DNA of 64,000 nucleotides from Kocuria salsicia (GCF_007681555.1 NZ_VELE01000008.1:1-64000), one strand, 5' to 3'. Positions 34,587 to 43,398 are shown, counted from the stretch's first letter. Notes: generated from the sequence alone by a model not told the origin. Made by a program: numbers and translations.

Positions 34587-35399
34587 CTAGCGGTGGGTGG
34601 TCCAGGCCTCGCGGAGGAGCCTGCGAGTGATGATGATGGCGTTGGCCAGGGGGATGAACGCCTCGATTACCCGGATACGTTTCTCGGTGCAGACGGCCAG
34701 CTTCTGGAACCCGCGGTTGTGCCAGGAGTTCGTCCGTTCCACCACCCACCTGGACGTGTTCTGGATCGGGGCGGGCACGCCCTTGGCCGCGATCCTGGCT
34801 TCACAGCCGAGCTCGGCGAGCAACCCCCGGGTGCCCTTCGAGTCGTAGTCGGCGTCCAGGTGCACGGTGATCCGCTCCGGCAGGTCGAAACCGAACCGGG
34901 ACAGCGTCTCCAACGTCGGGCGCAGCAACGGGGAGTCGTGGCGGTTGGCCGGGGCCACCACGGTACCCAGCGGGATCCCGGCGCCCTCGACCAGCAGCGA
35001 CCGTTTCGTGCCCTGCTTGCCGCGGTCCACCGGTGACCGCCCGGCGGCCTCGCCACCGCACGGGGCCTTGGTGATGCACCCGTCCACGGCCAAGTTCTCC
35101 AGCTGGAGCCCGACCATCTTCTCGTAGCCCTCCAGACAAAACTGTTCCAGCTCCTTTAAGGCTCCGGCCTCGATCCACTCATCACGCCGGCGGCGGATCG
35201 TGGTAGCCGAACACGTCGTGTCGGAGATCCTCTCGTAGGCGGCCCCGGGGACGAGGACCTGGACCAGCTTGTCGAACACCACCCGGTCCGGGATCCGTGG
35301 CCGGTGGCAACCCAATGGATGCTCGTCCGCCACAGCAGGGATCAGCATCTGGAACTGGTCCCAGATGGGTTCGATGATGCACGATGGAACGGCAGGCAC
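34587..35399 (-). CDS. IS5-family transposase, full length
   Basis: The protein has 270 residues. Catalytic acids appear as Asp in ENLAVDGCITKAPCGGE, Asp in ITVHLDADYDSKGTRG and Glu in RWVVERTNSWHNRGF, the normal IS5/transposase_11 (DDE) pattern, and the length is right for a single-ORF element. GTG start at 35399. A truncated copy in inverted orientation lies at 31613-31790. I could not delimit the terminal repeats with confidence; AGGCACGAG-like words near 35397 and 35449 are candidates on one side. Confidence 0.85.
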   Translation of the reverse strand: MPAVPSCIIEPIWDQFQMLIPAVADEHPLGCHRPRIPDRVVFDKLVQVLVPGAAYERISDTTCSATTIRRRRDEWIEAGALKELEQFCLEGYEKMVGLQLENLAVDGCITKAPCGGEAAGRSPVDRGKQGTKRSLLVEGAGIPLGTVVAPANRHDSPLLRPTLETLSRFGFDLPERITVHLDADYDSKGTRGLLAELGCEARIAAKGVPAPIQNTSRWVVERTNSWHNRGFQKLAVCTEKRIRVIEAFIPLANAIIITRRLLREAWTTHR

Positions 35400-35500
35400 G
35401 AGTGCTCCTCGTCAACACACTGATTCTCAACAAATCCGTGTTTACCAGGCCTCGTGCCTGTCTCATGCCACCGCTCCACCACACCTATCGGCGGAAGCTC

Positions 35501-36127
35501 TTAGGCCGAGAAGATGCGGGAAAAGAACCCGCGGCGCGGCTCTTGAGAGGTCACGGGTGTGGTGGGTCCCGGGGATGCTTCCGGCTCCTCGGCCGGCCTG
35601 GCACGAGCAGGCTCGGGAGCCGTAGGAGCCTGTGGTGTGTGGGAGCTCTGCCCGGTGAGCATCCGCAGCGCTATGCGTTCGGTTTCGTTGGCGATCTGGA
35701 GGGCATCGAGAGCTCGGCGGCGTTCTTCGGCTCGTGCTTCAGCAACTTCGGCGCGACGGCGCCATTCCTGGACCTCAGTTTCCAGCTCACGGACGCGCTC
35801 GAGCAGACGCCCCGTGTTTTCCGATCCCTCCGAGGGCTGAGGAGACGGCGTCGATGGTCCGGCCTGTGAGGCGGTATGGAAACCTTCGCCGTGGATAAGG
35901 CCCACGGCGATGAGTGCGGTCATGGGCACCTGCCACCCGGTGGAGGTGATGGTGGCCCCTGCTCCTTCCAGCTCGGTGCGTCGTCGGCGGAGGGTGCTCA
36001 CACTGACACCTGCCACATCGGCGGCTTCCTTCATGGTGAACACCGCACTGGAACCCCCTGATACCCCTTTCTGGCTAGGGGTCACGTTGCTGGGGGTATC
36101 ACTGTGGGTAGCCATGGGGCCCATCAT
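35501..36127 (-). CDS. Plasmid-type HTH and coiled-coil protein
   Basis: The protein has 208 residues. An N-terminal MerR-like HTH (VFTMKEAADVAGVSVSTLRR, RRTELEGAGATITSTGWQVP) is followed by a Glu/Arg-rich coiled coil at about 105-145 (LERVRELETEVQEWRRRAEV, AEARAEERRRALDAL), a Pro-rich linker and the end RRGFFSRIFSA. This arrangement is frequent next to rep genes on small actinobacterial plasmids, suggesting a replication or partition accessory role; that is context inference. No rep gene is visible here. AAGGGG precedes the ATG pair at 36127/36124. Confidence 0.65.
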   Translation of the reverse strand: MMGPMATHSDTPSNVTPSQKGVSGGSSAVFTMKEAADVAGVSVSTLRRRRTELEGAGATITSTGWQVPMTALIAVGLIHGEGFHTASQAGPSTPSPQPSEGSENTGRLLERVRELETEVQEWRRRAEVAEARAEERRRALDALQIANETERIALRMLTGQSSHTPQAPTAPEPARARPAEEPEASPGPTTPVTSQEPRRGFFSRIFSA

Positions 36128-36257
36128 GGCACCCCTTCATGGGAGAGCCTGGTACCCCGGCGTGGAACCCCTGGCACCGGGTTCACGGCCAGCTGTTTTT
36201 CCTGACCGGCCATAGAAGAGAACGAAAAGGCGCCCTCAGCTTGGGGCGCGTCCTGGC

Positions 36258-36296
36258 GGTAGTGAGGCCCTGGCAAATTGCCAGGGCCTCACTACC
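36258..36296. terminator. Strong 19-bp hairpin terminator
   Basis: GGTAGTGAGGCCCTGGCAA pairs exactly with TTGCCAGGGCCTCACTACC. It lies 12 bp beyond the stop of the formaldehyde dehydrogenase (-) and downstream of no plus-strand gene, so it most likely ends the dehydrogenase transcript. Confidence 0.75.
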
Positions 36297-36308
36297 GGGT
36301 GAGCAAGA

Positions 36309-37499
36309 TCAGGAGGCGATCATGCCATGCGGGTCGATGATGTACTTCTCCTGCGAGCCGTTGTCGAAGTCCGCGTAGGCCTGAGGAGCATCGTCAAGGC
36401 TGATGACCTTGGTCTGCAGCATGTCCGACAGGTACGGCATGCGGTCCCACAGGATCGCCTGCATCAACTCGTAGTTGTAATGCATGATCGGCGCCTGGCC
36501 AGCGGTGATCTTCGGGGACTTGATCCAGGCGTTGCCGAATTCAATCGGGTAGATGCCGTTCTGCTCGTCCTTGGACTCCGCCAGGGGGTCAGGCCCGTAG
36601 ATGCCGATGATGCCGGTGGCGCCTCCCGCGCGGGTAACGTCGATCACCTGGTTGATCGCATAGGCCGGATCCTCTTTGTCCGCGTCCTTGCCGATGCCGT
36701 GAGCTTCGGTGCCGACGTAGTCCACGGCGCAGTCGACCATCGGCTCGCCAAGGATCTTTTCAATCTGGTCCTGCAGCGGGACATCCTCGTTGAGGTCAAT
36801 AGTTTCGCAACCGTTGCGCTTCATCAGGGCCAAGCGATCCTTGTCATGGTCGCCGACGATGATGCAGGACGCCCCCAGCAGGCGCGCAGCTGCGGCGCCG
36901 CAACGGCCCACGGGGCCGGCCCCCGCGATGTAGACAGTGGACCCGGGCTTGGCGCCAGCCTCCATGAGGCCGTGGAAGGCAGTCGGGAGGATGTCAGAGA
37001 GAAGCGCCAGATCGCGGATCTTCTCCATGGCCTGGTCACGGTCCGGGAACTTCAGCAGCTGGAAGTCCGCATAGGGAACAAAGAGATACTCGGCCTGTCC
37101 TCCGTCCCAGCCGCCCAGGTTGAAGCCGTAGGCAGCGGAATCGGCGTCCGGGTTGCAGGTCTGGCAGACCTCGGTACGACCGTTGCGGCAGTTGCGGCAG
37201 CGGCCGCAAGCCACGTTGAAGGGAACCGAGACCAGGTCGCCTTCCTTCAGGAACTCGACGTCAGAGCCGATTTCCACGACTTCCCCGGTCATCTCATGCC
37301 CCATGACCATGCCTTCCGGGGCGGGGAAGGACCCGCGGTAGATGTGGAGGTCACTACCGCAGATGTTGGAAGCCACGATCTTCAGGACAACACCGTGGGG
37401 TGCCTTCTTGCCGTTGGGCATCTGGAGCTTCGGGAAGTCCAGATCCTCAACCTGCATGTTCTTCACGCCGCGCAAGACGACGGAACGGTTGCCTGCCAT
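36309..37499 (-). CDS. fdhA: Glutathione-independent formaldehyde dehydrogenase (zinc MDR family)
   Basis: The protein has 396 residues. Catalytic-zinc site in SNICGSDLHIYRG and GMVMGHEMTGEVVEIG; structural-zinc cysteines in CGRCRNCRNGRTEVCQ; NAD-binding motif VYIAGAGPVGRCGAAAARLL. The extra sequence (CNPDADSAAYGFNLGGWDGG) and CAVDYVGTEAHGIGKD distinguish the Pseudomonas-type FdhA, which oxidises formaldehyde with tightly bound NAD and no thiol cofactor. ATG 37499 has AAGGAG upstream; the frame is open to 37526 without support. It sits between plasmid-type genes and a resolvase, so it looks like cargo of the island. A terminator hairpin follows. Confidence 0.88.
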   Translation of the reverse strand: MAGNRSVVLRGVKNMQVEDLDFPKLQMPNGKKAPHGVVLKIVASNICGSDLHIYRGSFPAPEGMVMGHEMTGEVVEIGSDVEFLKEGDLVSVPFNVACGRCRNCRNGRTEVCQTCNPDADSAAYGFNLGGWDGGQAEYLFVPYADFQLLKFPDRDQAMEKIRDLALLSDILPTAFHGLMEAGAKPGSTVYIAGAGPVGRCGAAAARLLGASCIIVGDHDKDRLALMKRNGCETIDLNEDVPLQDQIEKILGEPMVDCAVDYVGTEAHGIGKDADKEDPAYAINQVIDVTRAGGATGIIGIYGPDPLAESKDEQNGIYPIEFGNAWIKSPKITAGQAPIMHYNYELMQAILWDRMPYLSDMLQTKVISLDDAPQAYADFDNGSQEKYIIDPHGMIAS

Positions 37500-37688
37500 G
37501 TTCTTCACTCCTTCTTGAGTTCTCACACCGGGGCCCGGGGAGACTCGGTCCAGCCCCAGTCCTGAGGCTTGTCTAAGTGAACCACAAGTCTCTCACAGGC
37601 TAAATCGACCCCCAGGGGCCTCGTGGGGAAAGAGACGTCCTGGGCGAATCCGCGTCTAGATGGGGCACCCAGGCTCATAACGGATGGG

Positions 37689-37808
37689 TTGCGAGACGTC
37701 TCATGGCGTCCCGGGCCGGTGCCGGGGATCCGGGACGGGGGCTGTCTCGTAACGTTGTCTCCCAACCGGTTGCCCCGAGCGGGGTGCTGGTGGTCGGTTG
37801 CGAGACAA
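37689..37808. repeat. res-like site with three TTGCGAGAC-type subsites
   Basis: TTGCGAGAC at 37689-37697, the inverted copy GTCTCGTAACG at 37744-37754 (with GTTGTCTC adjoining) and TTGCGAGACA at 37799-37808 lie just upstream of the serine resolvase gene. This is where a resolution site and autoregulatory operator are normally found for Tn3/Hin-type recombinases. The repeat is seen; its function is inferred. Confidence 0.6.
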
Positions 37809-37828
37809 GCGGGAGGCGGAGACGGGAC

Positions 37829-38407
37829 ATGGGGAAGCTGATTGGGTATGCGCGGGTGTCTACGAGGAGCCAGGGCACAGACCGGCAGGTAACAGACCTG
37901 CTGGGCGCGGGGGTGCGTCGGGATGATCTCTACGTGGATCACGGGGTCTCGGGTGCCCGAACGTCCCGTCCGGGTTTTGAGCAGGCTGTGGGTGCTCTCC
38001 AGGAGGGCGACACTCTGGTGGTGACGACCTTGGATCGGTTGGGGCGTTCCACTCAGACCATGCTCGAGCTTGCTCAGAGTCTTCGGGGGCGCTGTGTGGG
38101 GTTGCGGGTGCTCAATCTCGGTGGGGGAGACGTGGACACCTCCACGCCGATGGGGTCGATGGTGTTCACCGTGATGGCCGCCCTGGCCGAGATGGAGCTA
38201 GAGATCAAACGGGAGCGAGTCACTGACTCAATCGCCAAGCGTCGTGCTGCAGGTGGAGATCTTGGAGGGCGCCGCCAACAGTTCACGGACTCCCAGATCC
38301 GCAGCGCGCAACGGCTGATCCAAGCGGGTCAACCTGCGGCTCAGGTCGCCCGTGACCTGGGGATGTCCCGGGCCACTCTTTATAGGCGAATAATAAACAT
38401 GCCATGA
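37829..38407 (+). CDS. Serine recombinase, resolvase/invertase family
   Basis: The protein has 192 residues, a typical length. The catalytic domain begins KLIGYARVSTRSQGTDRQ with nucleophile Ser11; DHGVSGARTSRPGFEQAV, TLDRLGRSTQTMLEL and the E-helix region EMELEIKRERVTDSI follow; the C-terminal HTH reads QAGQPAAQVARDLGMSRATL. It should resolve cointegrates or invert DNA at the res-like repeats just upstream. ATG 37829 follows GGGAGGCGGAG. The gene ends 4 bp from the convergent DUF2971 gene. Confidence 0.9.
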   Translation: MGKLIGYARVSTRSQGTDRQVTDLLGAGVRRDDLYVDHGVSGARTSRPGFEQAVGALQEGDTLVVTTLDRLGRSTQTMLELAQSLRGRCVGLRVLNLGGGDVDTSTPMGSMVFTVMAALAEMELEIKRERVTDSIAKRRAAGGDLGGRRQQFTDSQIRSAQRLIQAGQPAAQVARDLGMSRATLYRRIINMP

Positions 38408-38411
38408 AATT

Positions 38412-39374
38412 TTACAACCTAATAGGCACACCCGAATTGCTTATTTTTATGGTAGGGTAACCCAAATTCTGAAGGGTGAAAAATATTGCTTTTTTCTGAG
38501 AATACTCGTCAAGCCCTGGACCCATCATTATTTCCCTGATCGGAGTATCCTGCGGGGTGTCTTGGAATGGGATTGGCCTAAATAAAGAGAGCCCGTTTTT
38601 ATTTACCGATGTCTCAATTCTAGGGCGATCTAATTCTCTTCCTCCCAGGAGGCTCGTCACAAGCCTCCATTCCCTTTCTTCATGAAAATGCTTGTTTTTT
38701 TGAAAAGCCCCAGACATCATCAAATACCCTGTTTTTTTAAAAAACTCAGGCAATATCTGTGCCAGTTTCTCCACGTCTTCATCAAGAGGTTCTTTCAAAT
38801 TTTTATTAAATGAAGAAAACTCTTTCATTCCTTGGGGTAGGAGGGATCTCCAAGCGTCTACTACCACAGTAGCGTGGTGTTCAGCTAGCTCTAAGGCTTT
38901 TGATTCTGAATATTTTACAGGAGAAAGTAGACCCTCATGTTTTTCTTCCACCCAGTATCTAGCTAATTTTTTACTATCAAACCCAATTGCAAACCCCTTG
39001 CCGGACGTGTATGCACGCCAAATGCTCAGTAGATCATCACTACCGCAAAAACAAACTACGCCCATCTCTCTAACTCGACGGCAATGGGGGGAAAATATAT
39101 ATTTAAAAATTTGAAACTCATTTTTGGGAACTTTATTTTTTATTTTTCCCAACATCATTTCAGTTAGGTAAGTTCCCTCGGTTTTATCATTTAAGTAGTC
39201 AACGCCCGTTGCCCGCAAGGCGCCTTGTTCCAAAATTCCGAGCAGGCCCTCGGCGGAAGTGTAATGCCATAGAAGTCGGGGGGCAGCCTTCGCTATATGC
39301 TCCGCATATTCCTTCAAAGTGTTTTCTGAATTTTTACTTTTGGTATTTTCTGAGGAGGTTGGGATTTCCATCAA
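38412..39374 (-). CDS. DUF2971 family protein, AT-rich, foreign
   Basis: The protein has 320 residues. DUF2971 landmarks: LLWHYTSAEGLLGILEQGAL (HYTS at 37-40), VDYLNDKTEGTYL, WRAYTSGKGFAIGFD and a later HEEREWRLVTSLL. The family has no established activity. The HYT / AYTSG / EREWR triad recalls the H-Y-E layout of ADP-ribosyltransferases, which is only a suggestion. Codon use (many AAA, TTT, ATT) and low GC contrast sharply with everything around it, so it was acquired from a distant donor. TTG at 39374 or ATG at 39371 may start; no good Shine-Dalgarno is present. A run of 17 C (minus strand) lies 15-31 bp upstream. Confidence 0.75.
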   Translation of the reverse strand: MMEIPTSSENTKSKNSENTLKEYAEHIAKAAPRLLWHYTSAEGLLGILEQGALRATGVDYLNDKTEGTYLTEMMLGKIKNKVPKNEFQIFKYIFSPHCRRVREMGVVCFCGSDDLLSIWRAYTSGKGFAIGFDSKKLARYWVEEKHEGLLSPVKYSESKALELAEHHATVVVDAWRSLLPQGMKEFSSFNKNLKEPLDEDVEKLAQILPEFFKKTGYLMMSGAFQKNKHFHEEREWRLVTSLLGGRELDRPRIETSVNKNGLSLFRPIPFQDTPQDTPIREIMMGPGLDEYSQKKAIFFTLQNLGYPTIKISNSGVPIRL

Positions 39375-39388
39375 CGTTCTTTAGCTCT

Positions 39389-39405
39389 GGGGGGGGGGGG
39401 GGGGG
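39389..39405. repeat. 17-bp homopolymeric G (C on minus strand) tract
   Basis: The tract is uninterrupted and lies in the presumed 5' leader of the DUF2971 gene, between its start (39371/39374) and any upstream promoter. Tracts of this length change copy number readily during replication and can vary expression by altering promoter or leader spacing. It could also be an assembly or sequencing length error. Confidence 0.85.
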
Positions 39406-40101
39406 CAAGACGGACAGGGAGGTGGATGGGGCGACACGCCCTGGATATGCGGAAGGCCCCGCGCCAACGGGGCCTATCCTGAAGGTGTTCGAAACCGTGA
39501 GTCCATTCTAGCGCCTGCGCCAACGGGTGCCAATGGGGCGCCCAGCGATGGAAGACCTGGGTGGGGCCTGAGACGCGGTCCCGCATCAACATCACCAGCC
39601 GCCTCACACGCGGTGCTCCCCGGGTTAGAACCGGTTCTTTTTGCCGAGCGCACAGCCGGGGGCCGTCACCAGGGATCGCAAGACCTGGGCAGCGAAGGAG
39701 TGCCAAGCCCTACAGTGCCGCTCGTGGACAGCAGCCCTGCCACGAGGCGAGTACCGGAGCTGTGCGCACATGCCGCCACTGTCCACGAGTAATGCCGTGG
39801 GCCTTCTTCAACCACCCATGAGGTGGTCAACCGATGCGACCGATCGACCGACCGGGCTGATCCGCACGTGTTCAAGATGGCTTAGACGCTCCCCACCCCA
39901 CCCTTCCTCACGGAGGTGCGCACCGGGAGTATCTAAGGCATCACCCTGCCCGGTCCTCCGGCCCGTCACGTGGCCGGGGGACCGGTGAACCAGGGGCGTG
40001 GTCGCGTGCGGGCGTCAAGGCCCCTTCCTCGTGTGCGGGGGAGTGGTGGTGCGGCGGCGTCGTCCTCAGCGCGACTACCGGTGCGTCGGGCGGGACGTGC
40101 C
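39406..40101. other. Gene-poor junction between the island and chromosome
   Basis: About 700 bp without a supportable gene. It contains a small GC hairpin, AGGCCCCG-CGCCAA-CGGGGCCT, at 39454-39475. Short open frames here lack family resemblance and consistent codon bias. The island boundary is probably within this stretch, but no attachment-site duplication could be identified by eye. Confidence 0.45.
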
Positions 40102-40641
40102 CTAGGGGGCAAGGCGCTCCAGCGACTCCAGGAGGCGCTCCAGGATCTGCCGCTTCTCCGCGCTGCTCTCCGGCAGCAGGCCCATGGACGCCTGCTGGTA
40201 GAGGCCGTCGCCCATGGCCTGGACGGCGGTGGCGACCACGGGATCCCCCACGTCCTCCAGCACCGCGTGGTACCAGTGCCGCTCCACGCGCGCGCACGTC
40301 TCCCGGGCGCCGGGCTCGCGGGCCTGGACCAGGCGGAACGCGACGCCCAGGCTGCGGTCCAGCGGGCTGTCCTCGTAGACCGACGTGGCGAGGAACTCGC
40401 GGGCGGCACCCCTGGGGGAGGCAGTGAGCCGGGAGAGGTCCTCCGCGGCCAGCTCCTCGCAGCGGGCCAGCGCGGCGTCCACGAGCGCCTGGCGGTGTGG
40501 GAAGTGGTAGAGCAGCCCGCCCTTGGAGACGCCGGCCTGGGCGGCCACGGCGTCGAGGGTCGCGGCGCGCTCGCCCTCGGTGAGAACGAGGTGCTCGAAC
40601 GCGGCGAGCAGCTTCTGGCGGGCTTCGGGTTTGCGGGGCAT
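40102..40641 (-). CDS. TetR-family repressor of the adjacent MFS exporter
   Basis: The protein has 179 residues. HTH: RQKLLAAFEHLVLTEGERAA, TLDAVAAQAGVSKGGLLYHF, PHR, a standard TetR start; the helical C-terminal domain ends LERLLESLERLAP. ATG 40641 (MPRKPEARQ) drops six unlikely residues from the longer frame. It is divergent from the DHA2 transporter with a palindromic operator between them, the usual local repressor-pump layout. The ligand is unknown. Confidence 0.87.
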   Translation of the reverse strand: MPRKPEARQKLLAAFEHLVLTEGERAATLDAVAAQAGVSKGGLLYHFPHRQALVDAALARCEELAAEDLSRLTASPRGAAREFLATSVYEDSPLDRSLGVAFRLVQAREPGARETCARVERHWYHAVLEDVGDPVVATAVQAMGDGLYQQASMGLLPESSAEKRQILERLLESLERLAP

Positions 40642-40699
40642 GGCGGTGGCGGACCTCACGGTGTGATGGGAATGCTTGCGGGCCGTGCGAGGTTAACTG

Positions 40700-40715
40700 T
40701 ACCGTCTGGACGGTA
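40700..40715. promoter_or_regulatory. Candidate TetR operator TACCGTC-TG-GACGGTA
   Basis: This 16-bp element has perfect 7-bp arms around a 2-bp centre and lies in the divergent promoter region between the TetR start (40641) and the MFS start (40809). TTAACTGTACCG overlaps what may be a -10/-35 area. The arms match the kind of palindrome bound by pump-linked TetR repressors; binding is inferred. Confidence 0.6.
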
Positions 40716-40808
40716 AAGACTGGTGAGGTGCCCCGTCCGCGGGGTCGGTACAAGGGTGTACGGCTCCCGCCGTCCCGTGCCGCAACCCGAATCCCAGGAG
40801 GTCCCGAG

Positions 40809-42332
40809 GTGTCCGTGATGGTCGAGGAACAGCGCAAGGCAGGTGCCCGCGAGTGGGGCGCACTGGCTGTTCTGATGCTCCCCGTGCTGCTGGTGTCCGT
40901 GAACAACACGGCCCTGAGCTTCGCGCTGCCCGCGATCTCCCAGGGGCTGCGACCCACCGGGGCCCAGCTGCTGTGGATCGTGGACGTCTACCCCCTGATC
41001 CTTGCGGCGCTGCTGATCCCCATGGGCAGCCTGGGGGACCGGATCGGGCGGCGGAAGATGCTCATCATCGGCTCCTCCGGCTTCGGAGCCGTCTCGCTGC
41101 TCGCCACCTTCGCCCCGAGCGCCGAGTTCCTGCTGGCCGCACGCGTGGGCACCGCGATCTTCGGGTCCATGCTGCTGCCCACCACGCTGTCCCTGCTGCG
41201 CACGGTCTTCCGTGACGACCGCCAGCGCAGCCTGGCCATCGCCATCTGGACCGCCGGGTTCAGCGCGGGTGCCGGGCTCGGGCCCATTGCGGGCGGGTTC
41301 CTGCTCAACCACTTCTGGTGGGGCTCCGTGTTCCTGCTGGCCGTCCCGGCGCTGGTGGCGTTCCTGATTGCCGCGCCCCTGCTGCTGCCCGAGTCCAGGG
41401 ACCCGAACCCGGGACCGGTGGATCCGGCGTCCATCGTGCTGGCCGTCGCCACCATGGCCCCCGTGGTCTACGGCATCAAGTCCCTCGCCATCGGCGGCTC
41501 GCCTCTGCACGGCGTCCTGTTCATCGCGGTGGGTGCACTGTGCGGGCTGCTCTTCGCGCGCCGCCAGGTGGTCAAGAACTACCCGATGCTGGACCTGCGC
41601 TTCTTCCGCAGCGCCCGCTTCTCCGGGGGCCTGTCCGTGAACATGGTTTCCAACGTGGCGCTGTTCGGCTTCCTGTTCTTCTTCACCCAGTACCTGCAGC
41701 TGGTCAACGGCATGGACCCCATGACCTCCGGGCTGCTCATGATCCCGGGCCTGCTGCTGTCCATCCTCACCGGCCTGGGCGCCGAGCGGATCGCGCGCGT
41801 GGTGGGGGTGCGCTCAGCGGTGGTGCTGGGCCTGCTGCTCGTGGCCGCGGGCTTCTTCGTGGTCGCCTTCACGGACCAGATGCAGTCCTCCGCGCCGATC
41901 CTCGTGGCGTTCACTGTCATGAGCGCCGGCACCGGTCTGGCGACGACGCTGTCCACGGACCTCGTGGTCTCATCCGTCCCCGAGTCCAAGGCGGGTGCGG
42001 CGTCGGCCGTGTCCGAGACCGGGTACGAGGTGGGGGCCGTCCTCGGCACCGCCGTGCTGGGCGGCCTGACCACCGCGTTCTACCAGGCGCACCTGGACCT
42101 GCCCGCCGCCGTGGGTGCAGACAGCGCGCAGGCCGCGCACGAGACGCTGGGCGGAGCCCTGGACGTGGCCGCCGAGTCCCCGCTGGGATCCGCGGTCGCC
42201 GACGCCGCCGTGGCCGCCTTCTCCGCGGGCATGCAGTGGACCTCGGTGTTCGGGGGGATTCTGGTCGCAGGGGTGGCGCTGGCCCTGTTCCGGGTCCTCC
42301 GGGCGGACCGCAGGGTGCGCCGGGCCGTCTGA
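40809..42332 (+). CDS. MFS drug exporter, DHA2 (14-helix) family
   Basis: The protein has 507 residues, about 14 hydrophobic segments. Motif A-like region GSLGDRIGRRKMLIIGS follows helix 2, and LPAISQGLRPTGAQLLWIVD with DVYPL is typical of the SmvA/LfrA-like branch exporting quaternary ammonium compounds, dyes or antibiotics by proton antiport. GTG 40809 has AGGAGG seven bases upstream; ATG 40818 is an alternative. Regulated by the divergent TetR through the 40700 palindrome (inferred). Confidence 0.88.
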   Translation: MSVMVEEQRKAGAREWGALAVLMLPVLLVSVNNTALSFALPAISQGLRPTGAQLLWIVDVYPLILAALLIPMGSLGDRIGRRKMLIIGSSGFGAVSLLATFAPSAEFLLAARVGTAIFGSMLLPTTLSLLRTVFRDDRQRSLAIAIWTAGFSAGAGLGPIAGGFLLNHFWWGSVFLLAVPALVAFLIAAPLLLPESRDPNPGPVDPASIVLAVATMAPVVYGIKSLAIGGSPLHGVLFIAVGALCGLLFARRQVVKNYPMLDLRFFRSARFSGGLSVNMVSNVALFGFLFFFTQYLQLVNGMDPMTSGLLMIPGLLLSILTGLGAERIARVVGVRSAVVLGLLLVAAGFFVVAFTDQMQSSAPILVAFTVMSAGTGLATTLSTDLVVSSVPESKAGAASAVSETGYEVGAVLGTAVLGGLTTAFYQAHLDLPAAVGADSAQAAHETLGGALDVAAESPLGSAVADAAVAAFSAGMQWTSVFGGILVAGVALALFRVLRADRRVRRAV

Positions 42333-42447
42333 TCCCGGGGGCGCCCCGGGTGTGGAGGTACGCTGACCTCGCTCGTGTATCGCGGGGTAGCCAGCCCTCG
42401 ACGCGAGCGGCGCACCGCACGAGCCGGCCGACCGGAGGGGATCCCGC

Positions 42448-42750
42448 ATGCACCTGCAGCCCAAGGACCAGGAGAAGCTTCTGGTGGTGGTCGCCGCGGA
42501 CCTCGCGCGCAGGCGTCAGGCGCGGGGGCTGAAGCTCAACTACCCGGAAGCCATCGCGATCATCACCTACGAGCTGCTCGAGGGCGCCCGCGACGGCCGC
42601 ACCGTGGCGGACCTGATGAGCTGGGGCAGCACCATTCTCACCCGTGACGACGTCATGGAGGGCATCCCGGAGATGATCCCGGACGTCCAGGTGGAGGCCA
42701 CGTTCCCGGACGGCACCAAGCTCGTGACCGTCCACGAGCCCATCCGGTGA
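42448..42750 (+). CDS. ureA: Urease gamma subunit
   Basis: The protein has 100 residues, exact family length: [60 protein letters not shown]. It is the small structural subunit of the nickel enzyme that hydrolyses urea to ammonia and carbamate. First gene of the cluster; a GGAGGGG ribosome-binding site precedes ATG 42448. Ends 63 bp before ureB. Confidence 0.95.
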   Translation: MHLQPKDQEKLLVVVAADLARRRQARGLKLNYPEAIAIITYELLEGARDGRTVADLMSWGSTILTRDDVMEGIPEMIPDVQVEATFPDGTKLVTVHEPIR

Positions 42751-42813
42751 GACCCGCCGTGCACTGCGCCGCACCGATCGCACCACCCACCGCAACCCCC
42801 GCGAGGAGCACCC

Positions 42814-43245
42814 GTGACACCCGGTGAGTACGTCCTGGCCGAGACCCCCGTGGTCTGCAACGAGGGCCGCGAGGCCATCACACTGGAAGTCCTCAACCGC
42901 GGGGACCGCCCCGTGCAGGTGGGTTCGCACTTCCACTTCGCCGAGGCCAACCGGGCCCTGGATTTCGACCGGAACCGGGCCGTGGGCCGCCGCCTGGACA
43001 TCCCCGCTGGCACCGCGGTGCGCCTCGAGCCGGGGGACTCCACCACGGTGCGGCTGATCCCGCTCGGCGGGGACCGCATCGTCTACGGGTTCCGGGACCT
43101 GATGGACGGCCCACTGGACGCCCACGAGCCGGCGTCCCTCGACGACGACACAGCCCCCGTCACCCCCGCCCGGCACCGTTCCGCGGCGGGGGACGCACCG
43201 CAGCCGCTGCGCGAACGCAAGGGCTTCTCCAACGAGACCCGCTGA
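42814..43245 (+). CDS. ureB: Urease beta subunit with C-terminal extension
   Basis: The protein has 143 residues (usual 100-125). The core TPGEYVLAETPVVCNEGREA, VQVGSHFHFAEANRALDFDR and IPLGGDRIVYGFRDLMDGPL is canonical; the last 40 or so residues (DDDTAPVTPARHRSAAGDAP and beyond) are a polar extension. GTG start, GAGGAGCACCC upstream. It forms the trimeric heterotrimer with UreA and UreC in the cytoplasm. Confidence 0.94.
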   Translation: MTPGEYVLAETPVVCNEGREAITLEVLNRGDRPVQVGSHFHFAEANRALDFDRNRAVGRRLDIPAGTAVRLEPGDSTTVRLIPLGGDRIVYGFRDLMDGPLDAHEPASLDDDTAPVTPARHRSAAGDAPQPLRERKGFSNETR

Positions 43246-43398
43246 GCCGGGCCGCCGCGCGGCGTCGTGCCCGGACGGGCGCCCGCCGGACAGACAGCAC
43301 CGCAGCGGGACCACCGCCGCGGAACCGCAGGGACCTGCGAGCGCTGTGACCACCAGCACCCCGAGACCACCCGCCCACCCCGAACGAGAAGGCCGACC

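Noticed and set aside
39406-39990. Several short open frames in the island-chromosome junction
   Set aside because: No ribosome-binding sites, inconsistent codon bias and no recognisable motif.
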